Position numbers and translations under genes: made by a program. Positions 48,001-58,040 of a stretch of DNA of 64,000 nt are shown piece after piece (the first letter of the stretch is position 1; each line of letters opens with the position of its first letter). The notes under the pieces are model-generated. The model was not told where the DNA came from, did no database searches, and saw nothing but the letters and a program-made list of their open reading frames with translations. This DNA comes from Paraescarpia echinospica (taxonomy: Eukaryota > Annelida > Polychaeta > Sabellida > Siboglinidae), in the NCBI GenBank assembly GCA_020002185.1, contig CM034534.1, forward strand, positions 32,222,049 to 32,286,048, in the 5' to 3' direction.

Positions 48001-51000
48001 GGTGGTAGGCATTGGTCAAATCCAGTGCTGAATACTGTGGAGCCATTGATGTCAGCTATCAACTCGTCAATGGTTGGCATAGGATGTCTCTCCCATACGA
48101 TTGCTTGATTCGCTTCCCTCATGTCCACACATATGCGTACTTCTCCGTTCTTCTTGGGCACAGCTACGATGGGGCTTACCCACGGAGTAGGCCGTCAGAT
48201 TTCTCAATGACGTCGAGCTGTTCTAATCTCTCAATTTCTCTCTCGATATCCTTCCGGATGTGGAAAGGAATGCGACGGTGGCGCTGCTGCTTTGTAATGA
48301 CATCAGGATTGATGTGTAGTTTGACAGGTTTCCCATGCACTTTGCCTAGGCTCTCTTGAAACAGAGCTGTTGACAATTTGTGCCGTGGACGGTGTTGAAT
48401 TGATTTCCCTAGTTATGTGTAGTATGTCTATCTCCTCAGCAGTTTCGAAACTTAGGAGATTTCCTCAATTCCCGGATACTACATAGAACCTAGTGACGCT
48501 CGACTTGGTCTTGTAGTGCACTTCGACATTCAACATGCCTTTCAGTGGTAGCGGGTTTTGTGACCCGTATGGGTAGATCTGAGTTTCTGGAGGCTGTAGT
48601 GACTGCATGTCAGGGTGCGATTCCGACAGATGTTGAAAGGTTGGTTCATCAAGGATGTTAACTGACGCGCCTGAATCTATCATGAATTCTATTGGCACTG
48701 TTTGATGGTGTATAGGGTTAGCTTGATGGTGTATAGGGTTAGCTTGTTCTTGTTGCTTTTCGCAATAGCAACCTTGTCTCGCAGAGGTTGGCATTGAAGA
48801 ATGGTGTAGATGTAATCATCTTCGGGGTAATCGATGCCACTATTCTGGATGATAGCAGTTCCTGCAGCTTGGGAGTAGTGTATAGCATTTGCCCGTGAAT
48901 ATTGCTTGCGTTTACTATTTTGGCATACTTTCCCAAAATGGCCTACTATGCCGCATGCTGAGCATTCTTTTCCCATGACAGGGCACCGGGAATCACCCTT
49001 CCTATGCTTTGTAGCCTCACCACAAAAAAAGCAACCGTTTCCATTCTTTGAGGCTGTCGACTTGTCACGGGGTCTATTGTGGCTGATCCTAGAGTGATCG
49101 CGTCGGCGCCTTGATGGATGACGTATTTGGCCTTCGTAGTTGTTCTGTGACTGTGAGTGATGGCGACTTCTCCCTCGCTGGGTAGCGGGAGTGATGGCAT
49201 TTACAGTTGAAGCTTTTTCCACCTACCCTGCTTGGTGTTCACTTAGTTCTAGAGCACGTGCAGCCGCAATTAAATCTGTCAGCGTCATATCCTGTCGTAG
49301 GGCCCGTCTCCACAGATTATGTGAATGTCCGGCTAAGATGACTTGGTTGGCAATCTCTCCCTCGACGTCTGTGAAGTTGCAAGACCGTGGCAGCTGCCGA
49401 AGCCTTGTTACGTATGCATCAATTGGCTCCGTGTCTTGTTGTCTGCATTGTTGAAAATCGTATACTTCAAATGCGATGTTTACTCTTGGAGTAAAATTGT
49501 CAGTTAGGGCTTTGACAGCAACGTCATATACTGTTGCTGTGCCACCGGGTTCTGGGACCGTCATCGTCTACATCCGGGCCTGCGTAGTGAAGGAGTGTAC
49601 GCTGTCGTTTTGCTTTGGTGCCGTTATGTCCATGGCCACTAACAAACGTTCAAATCTTTCAGTCCATGTTTTCCACTTAGGCCCGATATTCCAATCTAGG
49701 TGTAGGTCGAACGGCGGGAAACTTGATAATGCCATGCGAGGGTATGAACTGCATGGGAGTTGTGCTTGTCACAGTATGCTCCCTGTCTAGCGCAGACGTG
49801 CCGCTGCCGCTATCGTCGCTTAACATGCCATGCTACTTAGGGAAGGACCGTAAATGTATCGAATGCGCTTACATGCGTAGCGTTTTGTGGAACATCACTG
49901 ATGAGTATGTCCGCTGTTGTGTTCGTAACATCGTCGTCGCCAGATGTAGTGTCGATGGCCGTGAATTTAACACGATTTTATGGATGGAACTTGAACACTG
50001 TTTATTCACATTTCGTTACATGTCATGGCTGAGTAGTTCCCCGGATATTGACAGTTCCTAGTACATCACTGGTCGCTAGGCGGCAGCACGATATATAGTG
50101 AATATCACAGCCCCTCAAAATACTAGTGCTCCATCGCAACCGTGGGAACATTTGCATATTGTGACGTCCTCATGTACCAACACAGGTATTTAAAAACACA
50201 CATAAGAAATGCCCCATTTTTTCGTGGAAGACCTCCATAATTCCCAATGCGTTTGAGGTACCTCTGGATTTCTTTGACCTCCTTTAAAACTTAGAACTGG
50301 ACATCAAAAGACCAGACCAGGGAGGCTGCAAGCTGTACGACATCACACCGGACAACGCAAGGCAGCAGTTTCGTGATCATGGCACTGCCATGTGCTTGAA
50401 AAACGGTGTGCAAACATGGACATTTGACGATTGGAACGGGGCTTTTCTCAACGTGTTCAGATTTCGTGAGATCCACAACTTATATATAATTTATGTTTGC
50501 CTTTTTTCTGTTTGAAATAAAACATTTTTATATGGCCAAAGTACCGTCCTTTAGAAGTACCACTGGGAGCATTTTTTCCATCACCCCGCTTCATTACGCC
50601 AGTGATAGAAGGCATATGACGACAGTATAAACGCGTAAGGAATATGTAAGGAAACAGTCCAAAACATAATGTAAGGGAGCGCCACTGCGTGACCAGCTTG
50701 GAGGCGGTTAATTCACAACTGTGAATCCTTGAATGACGCTAATATATTCGACGATTGTTCGTCCTGTGTCGGTGAATTAATAAAATTACAAAATGAAATT
50801 AAACAGCATGCTTACGAATATTGTTTTTGTGTAACACACGAGTATCACTGCTCGTCTACTTGTCAACTGTCGATATTATCGATAGTTGAGGGTACTATCA
50901 ACGATACCTATCGCTAGTTGAGGGTACTATCAACAATACCTATCGCTAGTTAAGCAGAGCGCGGTGACACAGTGACTAGAGCATCGGACTCTCAATCGAG

Positions 51001-54000
51001 AGAACCCTGGTTCGAATCCTGTGATGTCGTGTCGAACCTTGCACAAGTTCGTCCACTCTACGTTGCTACAATTCATATAGGTGTATGAATGAATGCCTAC
51101 CGATAGACAGAAGTTGATATTTGTGTACGAATAGACTTGATGCAGTTTGTCACGGAGTAAAGCGTAAAGTGCTTTGAGGGGTTCTCACAACTTGATATCG
51201 CGCTATATAAGAACTTGTCTTTTCAATCGTAGGCGACGGCACGATCGACTTCGACGAGTTCCTGGGCGTGATGCGGAAGCTGAAGACTGACGTGAACCAG
51301 ATGGACGATGACCTCATCGATGTCTTCCGTATCCTCGACCAGGACGGGGACGGCTTCATCAGTCAGGCCGACCTCAGGGACGTCGTCTGCAGGTGAGGCT
51401 GCTCATATACCAGGTGTACCGCTGTCTTGGAATAAGAAAACAGGCCTACAACTTCTGCTGCGTCATCTTACATGTCAGTTACGCATGCGCTGATTGCAAT
51501 TTGCTTTAAATAACACTAATAATTATATTTTATTTTATTATAGAACAATGGATCGCTAATTCCACGCAAGCCAGTCGCTGATGTATTCAGCAAACTCTGG
51601 GTCGCGACGAAGCATACAGTGTTTGTCTTGTCTAGATTAGAATATTTGTGGGAAACAGCAAGAATTTACTTGTGTATGCAAAGACGGGCTACCCAATAGA
51701 CGCACTATTTATACAAGGTCGACTATATTATTATTAATACTAATTCATACATGTTAAGTTTCCTGGATTCGCCGGGAAACTCCCGGAAATCCACAAAATC
51801 TCCCGATCTCCTGGAAAGGAGAACCGATCTCCTGGATTTTTAGTGAAACCGAAACCATTTTTTTTCTATCTTATTTTCCGAACTCGGCATGGCCTAATTG
51901 GGTTTTATTTCCGGCTGACTCGTGTATGTTTTTTCGAGGCACTCTGATTTATGTATAAATCTCCTGCATTGGCGTTTCTGAAACTTAAGATATATTATAC
52001 TATTGTATGTGCATCACACTAGAAAACCTCGGTAGTGTCCATAGGGCCTATTGAAACAGCATTAATGGTACGATGTCCGCATCTAGTTTATTATCATTTA
52101 TTTAAATATACTATATTGTTCTTAATATTTTAATAAATAGGAAGTAAATATGAAGGTGAATTGACAGCCAAATTGCATGTGGTAATAATAATAGTAATAT
52201 ACTTTATTTATACACACATCCAGAATAGGACTCAACTGTTCAAGGGTGTTGACAACTAATAACTACTAAAATGTAGATAATAGTATTAAACGTAAAAAAA
52301 GACTAGAACTGCATTAAGAAATAAACAATGTACTTAACATACCTAAGCTAAAAGTATCAAGACATACATAAAAATAATAAATAAATAAATAGACAATAAA
52401 GGTAAAGGTAAGTTCTTATATAGCGCAGTATCCAGTCCTCAGGACTACTCAAAGCGCTTTACCCTTTACTCCCTGGCAGACCTGTTCAATCGAACACCAT
52501 CTCAACTTCTCTGGGAATAAAATATTAACTAATTAATTATTAAAAATAATAGGCTAAATAAGCTAATTAAACGTATAAAAAGGCTAGAACTGCATTAAAA
52601 TATAAAATGGACTAAACAAACCTAAGCTAAAAATATCAAGACCTACACAATAGATAATAATAAAAAATAAATAAGTAGACAAAATATTAATGACTAAAAA
52701 ATAAGCTAGTGTAATAGTACAAAATAATAATAATCATAAACACTACGATATGGAAAGTGAATGGTATAGAGAACTAGACATTAAAAGCAAGCTTGAAATA
52801 ATGAGTCTTAAGACTCGCTGTAAATGTGTCCATGCACTCGGTCACACGCAGATCCTCAGGTAGCGCGTTCCACAGAGTCGGCCCCGCGCAACAGAATGAA
52901 CGGCGGCCATATCGTTTGAGGTTGTGGCGCGGGACGGCAAGCAACGCGCGGTCGACAGATCGTAGGGCGCGGCGCGGCACGTACGGGGTGATGAACGACG
53001 CACGTCGGCGTCCGATAGTGGAGGGCGCGAAACACAATGACGAATAGCTTGTACTCAATGCGGTACTTCACGGGTAACCAGTGTCGTGCTTCGCCGGTCG
53101 CCCCGCCTGATTCGCAGCACGATTCTGGCCGCCTAGCGCCGCACCATCTCAAGACGGTGCAAGAGGCGGTCGGAGATGCCATACAGCCATGGACAGCGAT
53201 CCTGTGGTCAAACAGCCCTAGCGTGCGAGGATGGAGACGACTGGAGAACGATCCGTCTGATGTCTGCAGTAGTTGACGGCATGACTTCACAGAGCTGAGC
53301 GTGTTGGTAATCGTCAGACAGGCTGTCGAATCGATTTCACGACGTATATTTGAAATCTTCTCGACGAAAAACTTGAAATGTCTCCGCAAGGACTACGTCA
53401 TTGTATGACTCCGGCAACTGAGCGGGTGCAGATCGGCCCAGGAGTTTGTTGGTGACGCCGAACATTGTCTTCATGTTATGTCCGGCTTCACGAATAACCA
53501 TGCAGAAATTACTGGCCTTCGTAGTGGCGAGTTGTCGACGGTACTCGTCTCGAAGCGTCGTATAAATATGTCTGTGAACAGCGAATCGCGTCTTTCGCCA
53601 TCAGCGCTCGACGCGGCGGAGGTGGCGCAGGTCACGCTTCGCACTGCACAACTCTTCCGTGTGTCAGACAATTGAGCGGGTGCAGATCGGTCCATCAGTG
53701 CGTTGGTGACGCCGAACGTTGTCTTCATGTTGTGTCCGGCTTCACGTACAACCGTGCAGAAATGACTGGCGATGGTCGCGTTAGCGGAGTTGTAGTTGTC
53801 AATGAGCTCACCGGTGGTCCCGAAAATCACAGCGAACGCGTCGTAGATATCAGTAGCGAAAGCCCACTTGTTGATCAACGCGAAATTTCGATAACACACG
53901 CGACGTTTCGAACGTGCAGGTTTTAGCACATTAAAGTCACGAGTACGTGGTGATCTGTAAGCAAAGTAGACGGTGTCGATAGTAGGGTAGATAAATGCAC

Positions 54001-55029
54001 GGGGAGTAATCAACAGATCAAGCGTGTTTCCATTCACGTGCGTCGCACTTGTCACATGCTGTACAAAACCGGCGTTGTCTATAAGAGTCGCAAGGTTCGT
54101 CACGCCGGTTGAATTGCTGTTACTGAACATTAGAATCGCCACATACAATCATTTTGGTGGGTTGCAGCTGAGCTAAGCATATCGCCTAGATCGTTCATAA
54201 AATCGGTAAGCCTGCTAACCGCCTGTAGACAAACCGTCGCATTATGAAAGTTGCGCCTGCGAAATGTTTAAACTATAAAAAATGTAATATTCAAATTACG
54301 AAGACACCCATGTCGAGGCCGGTTGACTTAACCACAAGACCCTTTGGAGTTCAACACGTTCGCGTTTTCCCACATTCAAGACAACAATTTCAGTTAAAGT
54401 CATGTTAATTTGTTTTCAGACTGAGTCTCGACTTTTCGCAACAAGAAATGCAAGACATGATCACCGAGGTTGACAAAGATGGCGACGGACTAATCGACTA
54501 TGAAGGTATGTTACAAATGCGTTATACATCGTGATCAAACAATAAGGCGGTAATAAAATTTGAACATAGTCACCAGACCAGTATTTTATGAGGTTGTGTT
54601 ATTTTATGAACATTATTTACGAAATTCACGCAACAGAAGATTCTTAATAAATGTTCAACTGAATAGGTTGCGCCACCGTAGCGATTTCAATGGCATTATC
54701 CACTTGACATTCAAAAACGTATGCTTTTATAGAATAGTGCACTATGCTCTGTAACATAGCAGCAAATTCAGATGAATGCCGATCAGTACCCAGTAATCAA
54801 AACAACTATTTCACACCAGTTGCATGCAAATCAGTCTGGTTCAGAACCAGTTAATGCATACATACGTGATTTTGTATATTGGAAATATCATTGTTACTGA
54901 GGTATTTGCAAATTGAAGATCGCGTGAGTAGTCCTCTTCCATGCATGTATGAAAATAATTATAATACTGAATGTGCATTTTTCTTCAATTTTTCCAGAAT
55001 TCTTGGCTATTGCAAAAGCGAAGTTATAG
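39002..55029 (+). CDS. Calmodulin-like four-EF-hand protein gene (first Met exon not found)
   Basis: Five coding exons join in phase: 39,002-39,032, 40,174-40,317, 51,233-51,392, 54,420-54,505 and 54,998-55,029 (stop TAG). All borders are GT/AG. They encode 150 residues, 151 if the missing upstream exon gives only the Met. The four loops are NQDGDDVISLKE, DTDGDGTIDFDE, DQDGDGFISQAD and DKDGDGLIDYEE. Loops 2 and 4 are canonical; loop 1 has Asn at position 1, and loop 3 has Asp in place of Glu at position 12, both likely to lower Ca2+ affinity. From knowledge of vertebrate calmodulin genes, the 31-nt and 144-nt exons and the last intron after TATGAAG match calmodulin introns exactly, while the intron inside the third EF hand is missing and a different one follows VVC. 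It probably acts as a cytosolic Ca2+ sensor; the partner is unknown. It is clearly not calmodulin itself, since the linker and C-terminus differ. The third intron spans 10.9 kb and holds a Gypsy element. Confidence 0.92.
39712..40128. mobile_element. Possible palindromic-ended element just before the second EF-hand exon
   Basis: TTGCCCCGGAACGAACTTAATATTGG on the left is loosely mirrored by CAAAATATTGAGGACC...CCGGTTCCGGCGCC on the right. The interior has four or five diverged AACCTCCAATTGCACCC repeats, also seen at 15,040-15,240. It ends about 45 bp before the exon at 40,174. The terminal match is imperfect, so boundaries are tentative. Confidence 0.35.
40365..40529 (-). repeat. Gypsy 1, 3' LTR
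   Basis: 165 bp, nearly identical to 49,945-50,109 (differences such as GAATTCAAC/GAATTTAAC and GATATGTAG/GATATATAG). The high identity means insertion was recent compared with the decay of the coding region, or the element was mobilised as a defective copy. Confidence 0.93.
40544..42719 (-). other. Gypsy 1 region between integrase and 3' LTR, with a GC-rich tandem repeat
   Basis: About 2.2 kb without recognisable env or pol homology, longer than usual. Within it 41,690-42,180 is unusually GC-rich and built of repeats: TAGCGGCCGGCGGTAA at 41,851 and 41,958, with a diverged third copy near 42,074 (spacings about 107 and 117 bp). Minus-strand open frames cross it (MSQTIEKSDERVRANDDAWQ, TFTAGRYES), but the spacing breaks frame between units. 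No protein family is recognised. It could be a captured sequence, a lost accessory gene or a satellite-like insertion. Confidence 0.45.
42720..43625 (-). pseudogene. Gypsy 1 integrase, catalytic core and C-terminal part
   Basis: The catalytic core keeps its three acidic positions on the minus strand: VDFAGPLPSGDM with the first Asp (about 43,500-43,540), RTDNGPPF with the second (about 43,350-43,374) and NGEVERF with the Glu (about 43,250). VLVRQRRETKL and FDPEPFKVE mark the C-terminal DNA-binding part. Frame breaks occur before the RTDNGPP block and near the end (about 42,810). The part before the core, including the zinc-binding region, is separated from this by the LINE insertion. Confidence 0.85.
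43775..45337 (-). pseudogene. Nested LINE reverse transcriptase (long intact segment of a broken ORF2)
   Basis: A continuous 520-codon frame covers the whole RT and C-terminal region: LNSYRPISNLSFISKILE, LLDLSAAFDTIDHSIL (first catalytic Asp), FGVPQGSVLGPLLFTLY, HLYADDTQIYI (catalytic YADD), VRNLGVIFDS, LDYCNSLL, LHWLPVRYRI and the C-terminal NLAYPP. The upstream pieces of the same ORF (45,171-45,467, 45,457-45,741 and 45,844-46,371) are in other frames, so the protein cannot be made whole. The family is the same as the fragments at 439-1201 and 18,371-18,498. Confidence 0.93.
46586..46609 (-). other. 2A-like peptide motif in the nested LINE
   Basis: The minus strand encodes LLLADVSLNPGPSVRR. 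The consensus for 2A ribosome-skipping peptides is D(V/I)ExNPG|P; here Ser replaces Glu, so activity is doubtful. 2A-like motifs preceded by a Leu-rich run are known at the N-terminus of ORF2 in some non-LTR retrotransposons of sea urchins and molluscs. Confidence 0.65.
46796..48445 (-). pseudogene. Gypsy 1 reverse transcriptase, RNase H and start of integrase (broken)
   Basis: RT blocks on the minus strand: HINPDVITKQQRHRRIPFHI (48,300), YSALDLTNAYHQIEL (48,030, first Asp), RYKRLMFGVNAASEIFQ, and FSDDVIVHG (47,830, the YxDD position reads FSDD). RNase H follows: IIVDASPTYLGAILTQ, SDVESRYSQTE, MLAVVWRIEHF and FTVRTDHKPLLGIF. The connection and integrase start follow at 46,796-47,011. Frame breaks occur near 48,180, near 47,530 and at 47,284, the last a stop between TER and the next block. 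Confidence 0.88.
48465..48794 (-). pseudogene. Gypsy 1 aspartic protease
   Basis: The active-site motif FMIDSGASVNILDE is at about 48,655-48,695. A 21-bp in-frame tandem duplication (period 21, units at 48,702 and 48,723) in the N-terminal linker gives a repeated NPIHHQA peptide. The frame is separate from both the zinc-knuckle segment and the RT. Confidence 0.85.
48780..49735 (-). pseudogene. Gypsy 1 gag with two zinc knuckles (stops and frame breaks)
   Basis: The start is MALSSFPPFDLHLDWNIG at 49,735. A frame break occurs near 49,570-49,600, then comes a capsid-like part (NFTPRVNIAFEVYDFQQCRQ, ESIDAYV-type region, ANQVILAGHS). A TAG near 49,223 follows, and beyond it a basic nucleocapsid with CFFCGEATKHRKGDSRC and a canonical CSACGIVGHFGKVC knuckle. 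Confidence 0.85.
49945..50109 (-). repeat. Gypsy 1, 5' LTR
   Basis: 165 bp, direct repeat of 40,365-40,529. The primer-binding site lies just inside it at about 49,925-49,942. The right flank 50,110-50,114 is the target duplication GCCCC. Confidence 0.93.
50115..50875. other. Intron sequence, non-coding
   Basis: No gene or mobile element recognised between Gypsy 1 and the tandem hairpins. Open frames here have no family motif. Confidence 0.4.
50876..50950. repeat. 32-bp tandem hairpin repeat beside a SINE
   Basis: TAGTTGAGGGTACTATCAAC recurs with a 32-bp period (50,883 and 50,915), with a partial third unit. Each unit contains GATAGT/ACTATC-type inverted arms. It abuts the 5' end of the SINE that follows. 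Confidence 0.7.
50955..51216 (+). mobile_element. tRNA-derived SINE, copy 2, ending 16 bp before an EF-hand exon
   Basis: tRNA-like head (GCGGTGACACAGTGACTAGA A-box area, GGACTCTCAATCGAGAG, B box GGTTCGAATCC at 51,009-51,019), central body shared with copy 1, and the 3' end GTAAAGTGCTTTGAGG...ATATCGCGCTATATAAGAACTT. The acceptor stem does not pair, so it is not a functional tRNA gene. The splice acceptor of the exon at 51,233 uses TTGTCTTTTCAATCGTAG, which begins at the SINE end. Confidence 0.82.
51393..52395. other. Intron sequence, non-coding
   Basis: AT-rich. A short CGATCTCCTGGA motif is repeated near 51,800-51,840, and ACTTTATTTATACACACATCC at about 52,203 looks like a LINE/SINE 3' end on the minus strand. 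No exon seen. Confidence 0.4.
52396..52505 (-). mobile_element. SINE 3' fragment
   Basis: Read on the minus strand: GTGTTCGATTGAACAGGTC, GGGAGTAAAGGGTAAAGCGC, TTTGAGTAGTCCTGAGGACT, GCGCTATATAAGAACTTACC. It shares the 3' half of the SINE at 50,955-51,216 and the GTTCGACTGAACAGG block of copy 1. Confidence 0.75.
52765..54148 (-). pseudogene. Decayed CR1/L2-type LINE lacking the RT core
   Basis: The minus strand gives the end of an endonuclease (LIDNAGFVQHVTSATHVNGN, TLDLLITPRAF, 54,000-54,110), a connecting region, then directly the C-terminal end (RHWLPVKYRIEYKLFVIVFR at 53,060-53,110, then AGPTLWNALPEDLRV and the final FKLAFNV). The RT catalytic part is deleted and there are several frame changes. 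Located in the intron between EF-hand exons 51,233-51,392 and 54,420-54,505. Confidence 0.8.
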
Positions 55030-56511
55030 GAGAGTCGCGAAGAAGAGGAGGTGTTAGGTCATAAAAACAGCATCGTCTGCTCATCATTACCATCCCGATA
55101 AGACTTGGATAAACTTATTTGGATAGATCGGATGGACAACAAATGCTACACAGTGATCGTGTCATGTGCTCTTTCTATTTGATAACGTGTATTTATAAGC
55201 AATTGTGACTTGTGTACTTGTGCAGATGGTTAGTAAGTAAGGATCACACACTTACATCGTGTTGTATAATACGGATGTTTCCACTTGTTACGATATTGTT
55301 ATTTGGCTAATACTATTGCTGCAGTTCCATTACACTTAGGCACCAACATTATGTGCAGGTGTAGGCTTAAGTAGGACTCTCAAAACACTCACCCCGTTCC
55401 AAGCACTCTCGTGTGTTTAACTTATTTGGGATAAGTTAAAGGTTGGTCGTCACCACGACCCACCGGGAAAATAAAGTGCTAGAGTGGTGCCACCAAATAA
55501 CTGAAACACGTGTTGATCATCCTCACAAGCCACGGGTTTCGGTTGACTACACTACCCCTGGCAGATATCCTATGCTATGTAAATATGTAGCTGAATCAGT
55601 ACTTTTCCTAGTAGTTGACTCGAATGGTGTCGACTGTACCACCCATGAGAACAGTGCAAATACATGCACCCTATATCAAAGACTCCAGGGAATCCTAATT
55701 ACAACTAATTACCCGTTCGACCATTCTCACGAGTGACCGGGCGTTAATGTGTATTCAAATAATTACTTCTACTTCTTCAATAAAACCCCAAACAGCCAAG
55801 ATTATTGGCTCAGCTTAACTCCATCGTTTTAGCAAGGCGATCTGTCAGGTGTGTTGAGACTGATGTATATGTGTACTGTAGAGTCCCTGTACAGAGAAAA
55901 AAGTAATTCGCTTCAGGGTGTCACCACAGAACGGAAAGCATATTCCATGAAGATGACGTCCATAAACAGGGTCGAATTAAAATACAATGAATGGGGAAGG
56001 CTGCAGCAAAGCGAAATCTTACGGCATAACCGAACCCGTTTTGCCAGCCCTTCCTCTATCAGAACTAATGACTATCGAGCTACGTCACTCGGGCGGATAT
56101 AAATACACCGAGGCATTAGTAGTGTGCACGATTCTCATTAATGTCACTTTTACAACGAGTTGCCGAATGGCCTCTATTTATTTATAAAATGACCGTTCAT
56201 TACTTTCCTCCTCATGTATACCTACTAATTGAAGAACGACAGTAATTTATTTAAGTATAAATGACACACACACGCGCACACCACACACAAGCGAGCACAC
56301 AAACACACGCACAAGCAAGCACACAAACACACTCAGCATGTTAGAATATCGCGCCGTGGTGACATGCACGTGATCGGTCCTGTGCTCTATTTCTATGTAC
56401 ATGCTCTAACTATTATACTTTCGCTGACAGGAAGACGGCGGTAGTAGCAAGGCCGGGTAACCGTTGATGATTTAGCAGATATGTCCACCCAACTGTTTAG
56501 GTAATGGTCGC
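55030..56511 (+). other. 3' UTR of the calmodulin-like gene, then non-coding
   Basis: After the TAG at 55,027-55,029 a candidate poly-A signal AATAAA occurs at 55,779-55,784. A CA-type microsatellite with GCGAGC variants lies at 56,262-56,337. No other gene was seen. GTCGC at 56,507-56,511 is the left target duplication of Gypsy 2. Confidence 0.45.
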
Positions 56512-56709
56512 TGTAAAGTTGTGACAAACACGACACATTGGATTCAGTCCACAACTTGTAATTAGCTTAGTATACAATCAACTACAATCAACTGGCCAGC
56601 CATGCTTGTGGCCTTCTCTAAGGTCAAGGTCCCGGTTCCTATTCTTATCCCCGGCGATTACCATAAACTATCAATTAGCAGCGGTTACCGCAAACTGCAG
56701 AACACTACA
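56512..56709 (-). repeat. Gypsy 2, 3' LTR
   Basis: 198 bp, direct repeat of 61,632-61,815; contains CATGCTTGTGGCCTTCTC, most of which is lacking in the other LTR. Confidence 0.93.
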
Positions 56710-56870
56710 TTCCTCCCCTTTTCACTATTAGCTAACAACTATCATTAATTCTATTCTACCCTTAACAACTATCATCATGTCCATTCTAAGTCCTTATACT
56801 GATTGCTCAGATATGTGTAACACTAAACGTATGTGACTATACCAAATGTCCACATGTCGTGTTAATGTCT

Positions 56871-58040
56871 TCATTGTACATGCGCTTCCAGACGTCGAGG
56901 GGCGTAACGTCGTCGTTGTGGTCGTTGTCGCTTTGGTGTCTCGTTGGGGGACATTGATGTTCTCGACGCTGAGTTGACATCTCGTGACGTGGGGGTTCTA
57001 GTATATAGAACGTCGGGCTGACTTTTCTCTCGGTGTGTCACTGGTGTCGCTGTCGTCATCTTAGGAATGTCCACAGTATCTGGGACCTTTTCTATTTCCA
57101 CTTTTTTTCCAGACAAGAAGTGGCTTAAACATCTTCTTGAACCGGGATGCATTGCGACGAATGGTGTGCTTGTCATTCGCTGCGGTAACAGCTGTACCTT
57201 TGATGTTGGTGATCACCATGGGTTTGGGAGAGAACGGAGTGGACAGTTTGTTCGATTTCTTGTCATTACGCATAAGCACAGTGTCCCCCACTTGCATGTC
57301 ATTGTGGGTGGCCCTGTTTCTGTTATCAGCATATGTCTTTTGTGTCTGTTTTGCCTGTTCGTCGTTCCTTCGTGCTGCAGCGTGGATCTCGTTGTTGTCA
57401 TGGTCATCATTCACTGTAATGTACGGTAATTTTGTTGCAGGTTCTCTACCAAACAGAAGGCGATGAGGGGAACTCTTTGTTGATGAGTGTGGTGTGGCCC
57501 GGTATTGTCGTAAGAATTGGTACATTGCCTGTTTCCAATTCTTCTGTTCTAACACAGCTGATCGAATAGCCTTCATCAGGGGTTTGTTGAAACCTTCCGC
57601 TTGTACATTTCCCCTTGGCCAACATTCCGTGACTCTTCTGTAGCAAAACCCACTGTGTTTTGCAAATGAACTGAACGCTTCCGAGTTGAATGGAGGTCCG
57701 TTGTCAGATTTGATTACCTCTGGATAACCAGACGTTGTCAATACTTTGTCAAGCACCGGGATGACATTATTTGCCGACACTGAGCGCACAATCTCTATTA
57801 CAGGATACCTTGAGTATTCATCTACCAGGACCATTAGTTCTTCGCCTGATGGTAGAGGTCCAAGAAAGTCAACACTTATTTCTCCATGGCCCTGCTGGCA
57901 TATTTGACATCTGCATGGGTTCAAGGTGTGGATGTCCGTTGTATGTGCATTGGCAGGCAAAACACTGGCGTACAGCCGTCTCGACTTTGTCGTTCATTTT
58001 TGGAAACCACACCTTCGATCTGATGAGTTCCTTTGTTTTG
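56871..58040 (-). pseudogene. Gypsy 2 integrase (frame breaks)
   Basis: The zinc-binding part (EGHQGMAKTKELIRSKVWFP, then CFACQC) ends the upstream frame near 57,900-58,060. The core continues in another frame: ISVDFLGPLPSGEELMVLVD with the first Asp, KSDNGPPFNSEAF with the second, and QAEGFNKPLMKAIR with the Glu. VLMRNDKKSNKL and FSPKPMVIT mark the C-terminal DNA-binding domain. A further frame change near 57,080-57,110 leads into a basic tail ending at 56,871. Confidence 0.88.

Larger units (their letters stand above)
40365..50109 (-). mobile_element. Ty3/Gypsy LTR retrotransposon 1 in the calmodulin-like intron (complete, decayed)
   Basis: It is flanked by 165-bp LTRs (40,365-40,529 and 49,945-50,109) starting TGTGATATTC and ending ..TACA in element orientation. 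The 5-bp target duplication GCCCC occupies 40,360-40,364 and 50,110-50,114. A primer-binding site, TGGCGACGACGATGTTAC, starts 2 nt inside the 5' LTR (about 49,925-49,942), and a polypurine tract AAGAAGGAGAGGAA abuts the 3' LTR (40,530-40,543). Order on the minus strand is gag, zinc knuckles, protease, RT, RNase H, integrase. Stops and frame breaks are present in most domains. A LINE splits the integrase, and about 2.2 kb without pol homology follows it. Antisense to the host gene. Confidence 0.92.

Noticed and set aside
50955..51030. Possible tRNA gene
   Set aside because: No pairing acceptor stem, and it continues into a SINE body.
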